A stretch of 64,000 bases of DNA from Ruegeria arenilitoris (GCF_013035315.1 NZ_WQHP01000002.1:434001-498000), one strand, 5' to 3'; counted from the first letter of the stretch, positions 26,011 to 35,200 are shown. Translations and numbers: made by a program. Notes: generated from the sequence alone by a model not told the origin.

Positions 26011-27123
26011 ATGTCCAGAAAGCTTCTTCCTGTTTCGATCACGGCTGCGTTGTTGGGCGGCACAGCAATGGCGGAAGTTCCGAACGTTGCGGTTGATATT
26101 GCACCGGTTCACTCACTGGTCGCGCGCGTGATGGAAGGTGTCGGCACACCGAACCTGATTGTGCAACCCGGTGCCTCGCCACATGAATACAACCTGCGCC
26201 CCTCTGAGGCGGCAGCATTGCAGGATGCGAATCTGGTGTTCTGGGTTGGCGAGGATCTGACCCCTTGGATGGAAGGTGCGATCGACACGCTAAGCGACGG
26301 CGCAACGGTCACAGCACTGCTTGAGGCCGACGGCACAACTCTGCTGGACTTCCGCGAAGGCGCGCTGTTCGAAGCGCATGACCACGGCTATGATGATCAC
26401 GACGATCACGGGCATGACGAGCATGACGAAGACAAAGACCACGACCACGCTGATCATGAAGATCACGACCACGGCGACGAACATGCCGAAGGCGAGGGCC
26501 ACGATCACAAGGATGAACACGGCCACGACGATCACGCCGAAGGTGATGACCACGATCACGAGGACCATGAGGACCACGCTGGTCACGATGACCACCACGG
26601 TCATGACCACGGGGAACATGATCCCCACGCCTGGCTATCCCCAGAGAATGCCAGCGCCTGGCTGAACGTTATCGCCGCACAGCTTTCCGCAGCGGACCCG
26701 GACAACGCGGGGGCCTATTTTGCAAACGCGGCAGCCGCGCGTGAAGAGATGGCGGCCTTGTCTGCCGAGGTCGCCGCAACACTGGACGCGGTTCGCGGTG
26801 GAAACTTTATCGTGTTCCACGACGCCTATCAGTACTTTGAGAACGCTTTTGACTTCCCCGCATCCGGCGCGATTTCGATCGGAGACGCATCCGACCCAAG
26901 CCCCGCCCGGATCGCAGAGATTCAGGGCCGCATCCGGGATGAAGGGATCAAGTGTGTCCTATCCGAGCCGCAATTCAATGCTGGCCTTGTAGCCACCGTC
27001 ATGGAAGGAACCGAGGCAAACACAGCTGTGATTGACCCATTGGGTTCGGACCTGGAAGCTGGCGCAGCCTTGTACCCTCAGGTGATCCGCAACATCGCGA
27101 CAAACCTGGCCGAATGCCTCTAA
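26011..27123 (+). CDS. znuA: Zinc ABC transporter periplasmic binding protein with extended His-rich loop
   Basis: A 370-residue cluster A-I solute-binding protein. A signal peptide covers residues 1-21 (cut after AMA). Zinc ligands are recognisable at H58 (PGASPHEYNLRP), H206 (DPHAWLSPENA) and the histidine of FIVFHDAYQYFE. Between the first two lies a very long His/Asp/Glu loop (residues about 123-206), far longer than the E. coli ZnuA loop, likely to trap zinc. It has a good ribosome binding site (GAGGG) and is divergent from zur-znuCB. Two hairpins follow the stop. Confidence 0.94.
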   Translation: MSRKLLPVSITAALLGGTAMAEVPNVAVDIAPVHSLVARVMEGVGTPNLIVQPGASPHEYNLRPSEAAALQDANLVFWVGEDLTPWMEGAIDTLSDGATVTALLEADGTTLLDFREGALFEAHDHGYDDHDDHGHDEHDEDKDHDHADHEDHDHGDEHAEGEGHDHKDEHGHDDHAEGDDHDHEDHEDHAGHDDHHGHDHGEHDPHAWLSPENASAWLNVIAAQLSAADPDNAGAYFANAAAAREEMAALSAEVAATLDAVRGGNFIVFHDAYQYFENAFDFPASGAISIGDASDPSPARIAEIQGRIRDEGIKCVLSEPQFNAGLVATVMEGTEANTAVIDPLGSDLEAGAALYPQVIRNIATNLAECL

Positions 27124-27132
27124 CGAAATTGG

Positions 27133-27168
27133 TCAGCCCGTTTGGTGTGTAAATCAGGAACGGGCTGA
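27133..27168 (+). terminator. 10-bp inverted repeat after znuA
   Basis: TCAGCCCGTT (27133-27142) pairs perfectly with AACGGGCTGA (27159-27168), with flanking GAAAT/ATTTC able to extend the stem. It starts 10 bp after the znuA stop. The following bases are only weakly T-rich. Confidence 0.5.
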
Positions 27169-27173
27169 ATTTC

Positions 27174-27210
27174 GCCGGGAACAACGGTTGACCGAAAAAT
27201 TGTTCCCGGC
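27174..27210 (-). terminator. 11-bp inverted repeat before the convergent aminotransferase stop
   Basis: GCCGGGAACAA (27174-27184) pairs perfectly with TTGTTCCCGGC (27200-27210). It lies 24 bp beyond the stop of the minus-strand gene at 27234 and directly after the first repeat, giving each convergent gene its own hairpin. Confidence 0.45.
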
Positions 27211-27233
27211 GCTCGACTATGGTGGCTGTTTAC

Positions 27234-28484
27234 CTAAGCTGCCAGGGTCTTCATCGCGCCAAGGAACTGCGCGACTTCGGCAACGCTGTTGTAGTGGCAC
27301 ATCGACACGCGAACGCAGCTATCCATGCCCAGTGGCGTCAGGATGTTCCCTGAATAATGGTCAGCCTTGCGCAGATGGGTGCGGATCCCCTGCTCATTCA
27401 ACGCCCGCACAACGTCGGCAGATGGCACGCCATCGACCACCAGAGACACCAGACCTTCGCGCGCCGGATTGTCGACACCGCCCAGAATGGTCACCTTCTC
27501 CATCTCGGCCAGACCGGGCAGATTGCCGGTCCCGTGGATCATTGCATCAGTCAGCGCCTTTTCCTGTTCATGAATCGCTTCGCCCGCTGCTAGGAACCGC
27601 TCTCGCCGATCGGTCGAGTCGGTAACCTGCGACCCCAACCATTCGAAATAGCTGACGACATCAGACATGGTCGCGTATGAACCGGTGTCACGTGTGCCCA
27701 TCTCCCAGTTTTCGGCCGGACCATCGATCAAGCTGTTGTGCGGCAACGCCGTTAGCCGGTCCGAGATCCAGGCCACCCCGTAGCCATGGCGCGAAAACAC
27801 CTTGTATGGCGAAATCACATAACCATCGACGTCATACGCAGTCAGGTCGATCCGGCCATGTGCGGCGTGCTGGATGCCATCTACGATGATGTAGCAATCA
27901 GGCGACACGGCGCGGATGGCCGCTGCGACCGCTTCGACATCAACGCCCATCCCGGTGACCGGCGATGTATGGACGACGGTTGCCACTTTGGTGTCTGGCG
28001 TGACAAGCGCGGCATAACCTTCAGCTGATACCGTACCGGTTGCGTCGTCGTGCTCGACCAGAACATGGCTTTGGCCAGCGATCCCCGCCCAACGAGCGCA
28101 AGCGCTGCGGGTCGCAGGATGCTCTAGCGTGGTGCCCAGAACCTGCCCCGGCCCGGTTGCCAGACAGGCGTTCATGATCAGGCGGAACAATAGTTCTGTT
28201 CCGCTTTCGCCCACAAAGAATTGACCGCCGGGCGCGTTCATGAACGCAGCCATATCTGCCTTGGCCTGATTGATTACCCGAACCAACTCGTGGCTACCCG
28301 GATTGTCGCGCCCCTGATTGTCGGGGATTGCCGCATAGGCCTGCGAGGTTTCAACCACAGAATTCAGCGTCAACGCGCCACCAGCATTTTCAAAGAATAT
28401 GCGCGGCCCCTGCTGCGGGCAGTGGTCTATCTGAGCAAACCGGTCACGGATTTGCTGAAGCAATTCGTCATTGATCTGGGGCAT
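27234..28484 (-). CDS. Class V aminotransferase (cysteine desulfurase-like)
   Basis: A 416-residue fold-type I PLP enzyme of the class V/NifS-like family. The cofactor lysine is in VISPYKVFSRHGYG, preceded by the PLP aspartate in IIVDGIQHAAHG; VGESGTELLFRLI binds the phosphate. It lacks the mobile cysteine loop typical of cysteine desulfurases, so a transaminase, lyase or epimerase-like role is as likely. It is monocistronic, facing away from the enoyl-CoA hydratase gene, so context does not define the substrate. Confidence 0.78.
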   Translation of the reverse strand: MPQINDELLQQIRDRFAQIDHCPQQGPRIFFENAGGALTLNSVVETSQAYAAIPDNQGRDNPGSHELVRVINQAKADMAAFMNAPGGQFFVGESGTELLFRLIMNACLATGPGQVLGTTLEHPATRSACARWAGIAGQSHVLVEHDDATGTVSAEGYAALVTPDTKVATVVHTSPVTGMGVDVEAVAAAIRAVSPDCYIIVDGIQHAAHGRIDLTAYDVDGYVISPYKVFSRHGYGVAWISDRLTALPHNSLIDGPAENWEMGTRDTGSYATMSDVVSYFEWLGSQVTDSTDRRERFLAAGEAIHEQEKALTDAMIHGTGNLPGLAEMEKVTILGGVDNPAREGLVSLVVDGVPSADVVRALNEQGIRTHLRKADHYSGNILTPLGMDSCVRVSMCHYNSVAEVAQFLGAMKTLAA

Positions 28485-28802
28485 TGGGGCTCACGCGTGC
28501 AAATGTTCTGTTTCGACAACGTATATGTGAACCGGCACAGTTTTCGCACAAAGAATTCGGGGGCTGAGCGGTAAATTTTTGTTGTAGCTTGCGACAGTTG
28601 GGTGACACCAACGCGTAACGTGGCTGCCGGATTCGCGACGTGAGGTCATCGGCTTGATTTATTGACGATAAGGGGCGGCCCGCATACGACAGAAAATAAT
28701 CGGTCCTGAACCGGGCCTTGGATTGCACGCCTGCCAGCGGCGATCCCACACCCCAAAATCAAAAGCGGCAAAGTTTCCGCTGGAACCCCAAGGACTTACC
28801 TC
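28485..28802. other. Divergent intergenic region
   Basis: This 318-bp spacer separates the divergent aminotransferase (minus) and enoyl-CoA hydratase (plus) genes and must hold both promoters. No convincing promoter pair, operator, RNA or small gene was recognised; open frames within it look non-coding. Confidence 0.5.
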
Positions 28803-29567
28803 ATGACCGACAACATTATCATCAACACCCAGGATCGCGTCACTACGGTTACTATTTCCCGTGAGGAAAAGAAGAACGCGATTACATTTGCGATGTACAC
28901 GGCGATGGCAGAAGCCATTGAAGACTATGGGCGCACAGACGAGGCCCGTGCGCTGGTGATCACGGGGACCGGGGACATGTTCACTGCCGGCAATGACCTG
29001 CAGGACTTCATGGGTGGTGGCGTCCCTTTGGGGAGCGGTGAGAACCCTATTGTTCGGTTCCTGAACGCCATCCGGGATTGCCCCAAGCCGTTGATCGCAG
29101 CGGTCAACGGGGCGGCAATTGGAATTGGCCTGACGATGTTGCTGCACTGCGATCTGGTCTATGCAGGCGAAAGCGCCACGTTCAGCGCTCCGTTCGCGCA
29201 GTTGGGTCTGGTACCCGAAGCGGGATCTTCGATGCTGTTGCCTGCGTCCGTTGGTATGGCAGTTGCCAATGATGTTCTGCTCGCCGGTCGGGTCCTGACA
29301 GCGACAGAGGCGCTGAACCATGGGCTTGTCGCACGTGTGTTTGCCGATAATGACCTTGCGGCCAACGCCCAGCAGATCGCCGCGCAGATTGCCGGTTCCT
29401 CCCCCGCCGCGCTGAAGAAATCCAAAGCGCTGATCCGTCGCCAACGAGACGAAATCGCCGGTCATATGAGCGCAGAAATTCAGGTTTTTGCAGAGCAACT
29501 GCAGTCCGCCGACTTTGCCGAAAGCGTCGCGGCCAAACTGCAGAAAAGGACACCAAGCTATGGGTAA
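28803..29567 (+). CDS. Enoyl-CoA hydratase/isomerase family protein
   Basis: A 254-residue crotonase-fold protein of typical length. CoA-binding and oxyanion-hole motifs are visible (FTAGNDLQDF near residue 60, GAAIGIGLTMLLHCDLVYA near 105). The active-site region reads FAQLGLVPEAGSSMLLP, with a glutamate at the usual hydratase position (LVPEAG). It hydrates or isomerises an enoyl-CoA; it stands alone. AAGGA lies 9 bp before the ATG. Confidence 0.88.
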   Translation: MTDNIIINTQDRVTTVTISREEKKNAITFAMYTAMAEAIEDYGRTDEARALVITGTGDMFTAGNDLQDFMGGGVPLGSGENPIVRFLNAIRDCPKPLIAAVNGAAIGIGLTMLLHCDLVYAGESATFSAPFAQLGLVPEAGSSMLLPASVGMAVANDVLLAGRVLTATEALNHGLVARVFADNDLAANAQQIAAQIAGSSPAALKKSKALIRRQRDEIAGHMSAEIQVFAEQLQSADFAESVAAKLQKRTPSYG

Positions 29568-29888
29568 GCTGCTTATGCCTCAGATGCGCACGCTACAAAC
29601 GGCCAGATCAATGCCCCTCAAATGAGCCCAGAGCTTTCTGCAACAGATTTTTTTGATCTGCGGAACCTTCGCAGAAAAAGGTAACCTGCAGCCTCGACTC
29701 AAAAGGCCTTCGCGAGGCGGCGTGATTAAATTTCGAATCAGGGCTGGTCAATCCCGACTGGCGATGGAATCAGTGCGCATCAGCAAATTTTGATTCGCTC
29801 AGACAGGCTTGTACTGGCATTGCCCGGGCGTTTTTTGTGGCTTTCCGGTGGAGCCCCACCCAACGCCACGCGAAGTCAGAGGAAAAGC
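29568..29888. other. Intergenic region upstream of the CBS protein
   Basis: A 321-bp spacer. It holds a small stem (TCTGCG at about 29657, CGCAGA at about 29670) without a plus-strand T-run. An open frame enters from 29790 into the CBS gene, but its N-terminal part is not CBS-like. Nothing else was recognised. Confidence 0.45.
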
Positions 29889-30377
29889 ATGGGCCTGACC
29901 TGCTATGACGTAATGGTACCGCCCGAGGTACAAAAAACCATTCTGCCCGACGAAAGCGTCGCCACAGCCTTCAACATTATCCGCTGCAGCCGCGCACGGT
30001 TTTTGCCCGTGGTGGACTCCGATGGAACTTATGTTGGCGTGTTCACCGCACCAACGCTGTTGAAGCTGATCCTGCCAAAGGCCGCAACCATTGGCCTGAA
30101 TGATGATGCATCGCGCGTCGCCATCGACTCGCTGAGCTTTATGAACCTGACTCGGGACGATTTCGAACAGCAGCTTGACCGGCTCAAAACCGAGAAGGTT
30201 CGTGACAACATGTCAAGACCGTCGAACATCCCCGTGGCCGCCCCTGACACGCCGGTGATGGAAGGCATCTTCCTGATCTACAAGTACAAACGGCACGTGA
30301 TCCTTGTTGAGCCCGAGACCAAGCGTTTCGTTGGCACTGTCAGCGCCAATTCGCTTCTGGACCGCGCACTCAGCTAA
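29889..30377 (+). CDS. CBS-domain pair protein
   Basis: A 162-residue protein made of two CBS motifs: CYDVMVPPEVQKTILPDESV to LLKLILP (residues 5-65) and VRDNMSRPSNIPVAAPDTPV to the C-terminus (about 105-160). CBS pairs bind adenine nucleotides and regulate partner proteins. The start is set at ATG 29889 because AGAGGAAAAG precedes it at proper spacing; 33 further upstream codons look non-coding. The next gene, an ion transporter, begins 24 bp downstream, so this protein probably senses energy or ionic state for it. Confidence 0.85.
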   Translation: MGLTCYDVMVPPEVQKTILPDESVATAFNIIRCSRARFLPVVDSDGTYVGVFTAPTLLKLILPKAATIGLNDDASRVAIDSLSFMNLTRDDFEQQLDRLKTEKVRDNMSRPSNIPVAAPDTPVMEGIFLIYKYKRHVILVEPETKRFVGTVSANSLLDRALS

Positions 30378-30401
30378 CCCCATACAAACCGGACTAATAC
30401 C

Positions 30402-31766
30402 TTGGCAACGCATTCGACGTCACACGGAGAGACCGCCCTCTCTGTTCCACAACTATTGGGAATCGATCCCCTTTGGGTCGCAACAGGCATTCTGATCCTT
30501 GTCTATGCCGTCCTGATCACCGAAAAGGTCAACCGCGCCATTCTGGCCATGCTGGGCGCATCACTGATGGTCCTGTTTGGCATCATCAACCAAGAGCAGG
30601 CCGTGGCCGGGGTTGATTCCAATACTCTGGCCCTGCTGATCGGCATGATGGTGATCGTAGGCATCACCAGCAAATGCGGCCTGTTCCAGTATGTGGCGAT
30701 CAAGGCCGCCAAAGCGGTGAAGGCAAATCCTACCGGTATTCTGATCATGTTGACCCTGATCACAGCAGTTTTCTCGGCGCTGCTGGACAACGTAACCACC
30801 GTCCTGCTGATTGCTCCAATTACGCTGCTGATTACCGAAGCGCTGGAAACGCGGGTGTTTCCGTTCTTTATCGCTGAAATCCTGGCGTCGAACGTCGGCG
30901 GCACCGCCACCCTGATCGGTGACCCGCCCAACATTATCATCGGCTCGGCCGCTGGATTGAGCTTTAACCAGTTTGTGGTGAACCTCGCCCCGATTTCGGC
31001 CATTTGTCTGGTTGTTCTGACCGGCATTATCTATCTGATGAACCGCAAGGAACTGGCCAGAATTCCGAAGTCCGCAAGCGAGCGGATCATGGGATTCAAC
31101 GAATCCGAAGCGGTCACCGATGTTCCTTTGATGATCAAATCGCTGTCCGTTCTGGCATTGGTCCTGCTTGGCTTCACCTTGGGCCATAGCTACGGCATTC
31201 AGCCGGGCACTTCGGCGCTGGCCGGTGCAGGCCTGCTGATGCTGCTGGCCTACGGTCATCAGCACGGCGAAGAACAGACCGAGTCCGTGCACCACATCTT
31301 TGGTGAGGTGGAATGGGTAACGATCTTTTTCTTCGGCGGCCTGTTTGTCATCGTTGCCGGGGTCGAGCACGTCGGACTGCTGGCCTTCTTCGGGGAAAAA
31401 GTTCTGGAGCTGACCCAAGGCGACATGATGTGGACGGCGTTCTTCATCTTCTGGGCCTCAGGCATCCTGTCGGCCATTCTGGATAACATCCCATTCGTTG
31501 CCACAATGATCCCGCTGATTGAATCCACCGCCGACACCTTCGGTGGCAAGGACGCGATTGAGCCGCTGTGGTGGTCGTTGGCACTTGGGGCCTGTCTGGG
31601 CGGCAACGGCACCCTGCTGGGTGCAAGCGCCAACCTGACCGTGGCTGCATTCGCGGAAAAGGCCAAGCAACCCATCGGCTTTATCGCCTTTGCCAAAATC
31701 GCATTCCCGATCATGATCCTGACCCTGATGATCGCGAACGTGTATATCTGGCTGCGCTACTTCTGA
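30402..31766 (+). CDS. ArsB/NhaD-type ion transporter (IT superfamily)
   Basis: A 454-residue membrane protein with about 11-12 hydrophobic segments. The superfamily's two inverted-repeat signatures are clear: LASNVGGTATLIGDPPNIII (about residues 160-180) and LGACLGGNGTLLGASANLTV (about 395-415), plus DNVTTVLL and DNIPFVATM at matching positions in each half. This fits Na+/H+ antiporters of the NhaD type, ArsB and related permeases; the ion is not decided. The start is a TTG at 30402, with GGA eight bases upstream; no ATG occurs before the second helix. It follows a CBS protein gene by 24 bp. Confidence 0.85.
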   Translation: MATHSTSHGETALSVPQLLGIDPLWVATGILILVYAVLITEKVNRAILAMLGASLMVLFGIINQEQAVAGVDSNTLALLIGMMVIVGITSKCGLFQYVAIKAAKAVKANPTGILIMLTLITAVFSALLDNVTTVLLIAPITLLITEALETRVFPFFIAEILASNVGGTATLIGDPPNIIIGSAAGLSFNQFVVNLAPISAICLVVLTGIIYLMNRKELARIPKSASERIMGFNESEAVTDVPLMIKSLSVLALVLLGFTLGHSYGIQPGTSALAGAGLLMLLAYGHQHGEEQTESVHHIFGEVEWVTIFFFGGLFVIVAGVEHVGLLAFFGEKVLELTQGDMMWTAFFIFWASGILSAILDNIPFVATMIPLIESTADTFGGKDAIEPLWWSLALGACLGGNGTLLGASANLTVAAFAEKAKQPIGFIAFAKIAFPIMILTLMIANVYIWLRYF

Positions 31767-31883
31767 TCTTGCGGCCCTTTGGACCATTCACCTTTCTGGT
31801 TCATAGGGCCCAAGCCTTCACAAGGTCGATGGCGTCGTCGAATATGGTTGTCTTTCGACCCAATCCCTCCTAGTGACACCTTT

Positions 31884-31968
31884 ACCTCGGGGTGCGCGGC
31901 CTGCCGCGCTGAGATGCCATTGGCGAACCCGTAGAACCTGAACCGGCTAGAACCGGCGGAGGGAAGGG
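31884..31968 (+). ncRNA. TPP riboswitch (THI element)
   Basis: The leader of thiB carries the conserved THI-box blocks in order: CTCGGGGTGC, then a GCGCGGCC-type stem, GCTGAGATG, ACCCGTAGAACCTGA, the P4/P5 stem ACCGGCTAGAACCGGC, and GGAGGGAAGGG. It ends about 45 nt before the thiB ribosome binding site. Binding of thiamine pyrophosphate should lower expression of thiBPQ when thiamine is plentiful. Confidence 0.95.
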
Positions 31969-32014
31969 TTGCGGTTTCATCCATCCTTGCCCTCTCGCCG
32001 CAATGGAGGATGAC

Positions 32015-32995
32015 ATGAAACATCTGCTGATTGCTGCGGGAATCCTGAGTGCAACGTCGGCCATCGCCGCCGACAAACCTCAGTTGACCGTTTACACCTA
32101 TGACAGCTTTGTATCTGACTGGGGCCCCGGCCCGCAGGTCAAAGAAGCGTTCGAAGCTGTATGCGAATGCGAGCTGAACCTCGTTGGCGTTGAGGACGGC
32201 GCGGCCCTGCTGTCGCGTATCCGGCTTGAGGGCGAAAACTCGGATGCCGATGTGGTTCTGGGTCTGGATACCAACCTGATCACTGCGGCAAAGGAAACCG
32301 GCCTGTTTGCGCCCAACCCTGTCTCCGCGGAATTCGCGCTGCCGATCGAGTGGTCGGACGACACATTCACACCCTATGACTGGGGCTACTTTGCCTTTGT
32401 TCACAACGCTGACGCCACCGCACCCGCCAATTTCCGCGAGCTGGCCGACAGCGACACCAAGATCATCATCCAGGATCCCCGCTCATCCACACCCGGCCTG
32501 GGCCTGCTGATGTGGGTCAAAGCGGCCTATGGCGATGAAGCGCCCGAGATTTGGGCGGGCCTGGCCGACAACATCGTGACCGTCACCAAAGGCTGGTCCG
32601 AAGCCTATGGCCTGTTCTTGGAAGGCGAGTCCGATATGGTTCTCAGCTACACCACGTCGCCAGCCTATCACCTGATCGCTGAAGAAGATGCCAGCAAGGC
32701 AGCTGCTGCCTTTGACGAAGGCAACTATTTGCAGGTCGAAGTGGCAGCAAAGCTGGCTGGGACAGACCAACCTGAACTGGCCAATAAGTTCCTGAATTTC
32801 ATGGTAACAGACGCATTCCAGCAAATCATCCCGACGACCAACTGGATGTATCCTGCCGTTACCCCGGCGGATGGCCTGCCAGAAGGGTTCGACACCCTGA
32901 CCGTGCCAGCCAAATCCTTGCTGTTCTCACCCGATGAAGCCGCCGCGGTGCGGGATCAGGCACTGGCTGAATGGCAGAACGCGCTCAGCCAATAA
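32015..32995 (+). CDS. thiB: Thiamine ABC transporter substrate-binding protein
   Basis: A 326-residue periplasmic binding protein of the ThiB family. The signal peptide MKHLLIAAGILSATSAIAAD is followed by LTVYTYDSFVSDWGPGPQ, matching ThiB. VVLGLDTNL, TPYDWGYFAFVHN and TTNWMYPA are further family stretches that surround the thiamine site. The start is ATG 32015, with GGAGG at 32005-32009; the ATG at 32003 overlaps that site. It is first in thiBPQ under the TPP riboswitch and overlaps thiP by 25 bp. Confidence 0.94.
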   Translation: MKHLLIAAGILSATSAIAADKPQLTVYTYDSFVSDWGPGPQVKEAFEAVCECELNLVGVEDGAALLSRIRLEGENSDADVVLGLDTNLITAAKETGLFAPNPVSAEFALPIEWSDDTFTPYDWGYFAFVHNADATAPANFRELADSDTKIIIQDPRSSTPGLGLLMWVKAAYGDEAPEIWAGLADNIVTVTKGWSEAYGLFLEGESDMVLSYTTSPAYHLIAEEDASKAAAAFDEGNYLQVEVAAKLAGTDQPELANKFLNFMVTDAFQQIIPTTNWMYPAVTPADGLPEGFDTLTVPAKSLLFSPDEAAAVRDQALAEWQNALSQ

Positions 32996-34518
32996 GCGCA
33001 TGGCCGGGCATCGGTGCAGCGGCGCTGGTCGCTGCGCTGATCCTGGGCACTCTTGCAGCGGTCGCCCTGCGTGCTGAGACAAGCGGCGGGTTCAGCCCCG
33101 CCGACTGGGCGGCGCTGCGGTTCACGCTGACTCAGGCCATACTGTCCGCTTTGTTCAGCGTCGCGCTAGCCGTACCGGTGGCACGAGCTTTGGCCCGTCG
33201 GCGGTTCCCGGGTCGCCGTGCGTTGATTGCCCTTTTGGGCGCGCCGTTCATCCTCCCGGTCATAGTGGCTATCCTCGGTCTGCTGCAGGTCTTTGGCCGG
33301 TCGGGATGGATTTCTGACGTTCTAGGTGTTTTCGGCCTGCCGCCCATTCGGATTTATGGTTTGCATGGGGTTGTTCTGGCCCATGTGTTCTTCAACCTTC
33401 CTCTGGCCACCCGCCTTGTGTTGCAGGCTTGGCAAGAAATTCCCGCCGAACGCTTTCGATTGGCCGCCCAACTTGGCTGCAACGGCATGGCGATGTTCCG
33501 CCTGATCGAATTGCCGATGCTCAAACGGACGTTGCCGGGCGTGATCGCTGTGATCTTCGCAATCTGCCTGACCAGCTTCGCCGTCGCCCTGACGCTGGGC
33601 GGAGGACCTCGGGCAACCACAATAGAACTGGCAATATATCAGGCCTTTACCTACGACTTCGACCTTGGCCGCGCCGCGCTTTTGTCGGCCCTGCAGTTGG
33701 CTTTGACCGCAGCAGCAGCTCTGGCTGCGCTGAGGTTTTCGCGGGGCGACGGGTTTGGCACGGGTCTAGATCGCGCCTTGCAACGCTGGGACGGCGGGGC
33801 ACCCGCTCTGGACGCCTTTTGGATCGCGGCAGCCGCTGCCTTTCTGCTTTTGCCCTTGGCTTCCGTCGTGATCTCAGGGCTGGCCGGGGTATTTGACATG
33901 CCTGCGCTGGTGTTTCGCGCGGCGCTTACGTCTGTCTTCGTTGCCGCAGCCAGCACGCTCATTTTGTTGGTTCTAGCCCTGCCCATGGCCACCGCCGTCG
34001 CAAGTGGGAGGCATGGACTGGTTGAACTGAGCGGCATCCTTGGACTGGCCGCCTCACCTCTGGTTATTGGCACCGGCCTGTTCATTCTGATCCGGCCTGT
34101 TGTGAACCCGACCATGTTGGCATTACCCGTTACCGCCCTGGTGAATGCCGCGATGGCCCTGCCCTTCGCATTGCGCATTCTGGTGCCTGCCGCAAAGGAC
34201 ATTACCGCCAGACACGGACGTCTGGCATTGTCACTCAACATGGGGAAATGGACGTACTTCCGCCGTGTTCTGGTGCCGCGCATGCGTCCTCAAATCGGTT
34301 TTGCTGCCGGACTTGGAGCGGCCCTGTCGATGGGCGATCTTGGCGTGATCGCCTTGTTTGCTGATCCACAGATCGCCACGCTTCCCTTACAAATCTATCG
34401 TCTGATGGGAGCCTATCAGATGCAAGCCGCCGCTGGAGGCGCGCTTTTGCTGCTGCTACTGTCGATGGGCGCGTTCTGGCTTTTGGACCGAGGAGGCCGC
34501 TGGCATGCTGAAGCTTGA
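32971..34518 (+). CDS. thiP: Thiamine ABC transporter permease
   Basis: A 515-residue inner-membrane permease with two fused transport domains, about 12 hydrophobic segments in all. Each half has an EAA-like loop: ERFRLAAQLGCNGMAMFRLI near residue 160 and RHGRLALSLNMGKWTYFRRV near 410, which contact ThiQ. The ATG at 32971 lies inside the end of thiB, giving translational coupling, and the 3' end overlaps thiQ by 14 bp. It moves thiamine (or TPP) delivered by ThiB. Confidence 0.92.
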   Translation: MAERAQPISAWPGIGAAALVAALILGTLAAVALRAETSGGFSPADWAALRFTLTQAILSALFSVALAVPVARALARRRFPGRRALIALLGAPFILPVIVAILGLLQVFGRSGWISDVLGVFGLPPIRIYGLHGVVLAHVFFNLPLATRLVLQAWQEIPAERFRLAAQLGCNGMAMFRLIELPMLKRTLPGVIAVIFAICLTSFAVALTLGGGPRATTIELAIYQAFTYDFDLGRAALLSALQLALTAAAALAALRFSRGDGFGTGLDRALQRWDGGAPALDAFWIAAAAAFLLLPLASVVISGLAGVFDMPALVFRAALTSVFVAAASTLILLVLALPMATAVASGRHGLVELSGILGLAASPLVIGTGLFILIRPVVNPTMLALPVTALVNAAMALPFALRILVPAAKDITARHGRLALSLNMGKWTYFRRVLVPRMRPQIGFAAGLGAALSMGDLGVIALFADPQIATLPLQIYRLMGAYQMQAAAGGALLLLLLSMGAFWLLDRGGRWHAEA

Positions 34519-35200
34519 TCGCTGCGTGATTGAAAACGGATCTTTCACCCTGAGCGCGGATATCGAGATCGAAACCGGTGCCAACGTCGCGATTATCGGC
34601 CCATCGGGTGCAGGTAAATCCACCCTTCTGGAAACCATCGCCGGGTTTCGGGACCTCAAGAAGGGCCAGATCCTTTGGGATGGCGCGCGCATTTCCAATC
34701 TGCTCCCGGGTCAGCGCCCTTTGGCAATGCTGTTTCAGGATGGGAACCTGTTTCCTCACCTTACTGCTGCGCAGAACGTCGCTTTGGGCCTGCGCCCGAA
34801 CGGGCGTTTGACAACTGACGAAGAGGCCCAGGTTCTATCCGCGCTTGACCGGGTTGCTCTGCCCGGGTTTGGGGACCGCCGACCGGCAGAGCTGTCCGGC
34901 GGACAGCAAAGCCGGGTCGCACTGGCGCGCGTTCTGGTTCAACACCGCGCGCTTTTGCTTTTGGATGAGCCCTTTGCCGCTCTGGGGCCGGCTCTCAAAG
35001 CTGAGATGCTGGATTTGGTCGCCGGTCTTGTCGCCGAGACCGACACGACCTTTTTGATGGTCAGCCACGATCCGCAGGATGCACGCCGCATTGCCGGTCA
35101 GACTGTACTTGTCGCAGACGAGGTGGTACACGCGCCCGCTCAGACTGAGACACTGTTCGATAATCCTCCGCCAAGCTTGCGTGCCTATCTCGGCTCCTAG
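34505..35200 (+). CDS. thiQ: Thiamine ABC transporter ATP-binding protein
   Basis: A 231-residue ABC ATPase. Walker A is GPSGAGKST, the Q-loop is MLFQDGNLFPHLT, the signature is LSGGQQSRVALARV, Walker B is ALLLLDEPFAALG, and the switch histidine is in VSHDPQDA. The D-loop reads ALGP where ThiQ and most ABC ATPases have ALDP, an unusual Asp-to-Gly change that might lower coupling. It ends the riboswitch-controlled operon. Confidence 0.92.
   Translation: MLKLDRCVIENGSFTLSADIEIETGANVAIIGPSGAGKSTLLETIAGFRDLKKGQILWDGARISNLLPGQRPLAMLFQDGNLFPHLTAAQNVALGLRPNGRLTTDEEAQVLSALDRVALPGFGDRRPAELSGGQQSRVALARVLVQHRALLLLDEPFAALGPALKAEMLDLVAGLVAETDTTFLMVSHDPQDARRIAGQTVLVADEVVHAPAQTETLFDNPPPSLRAYLGS

Noticed and set aside
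26290-26628. 112-codon minus-strand frame with a strongly hydrophobic Val/Ile-rich product
   Set aside because: It is simply the reverse complement of the ZnuA histidine-rich repeat (GAC/CAC codons read as GTC/GTG), so the apparent membrane protein is an artefact.
27188-28574. Several plus-strand frames opposite the class V aminotransferase
   Set aside because: Antisense to a conserved gene, with no start signals or domains.
29650-29690. Small stem near TCTGCG...CGCAGA after the enoyl-CoA hydratase
   Set aside because: It is followed by As rather than Ts on the plus strand, so there is no good terminator signature.
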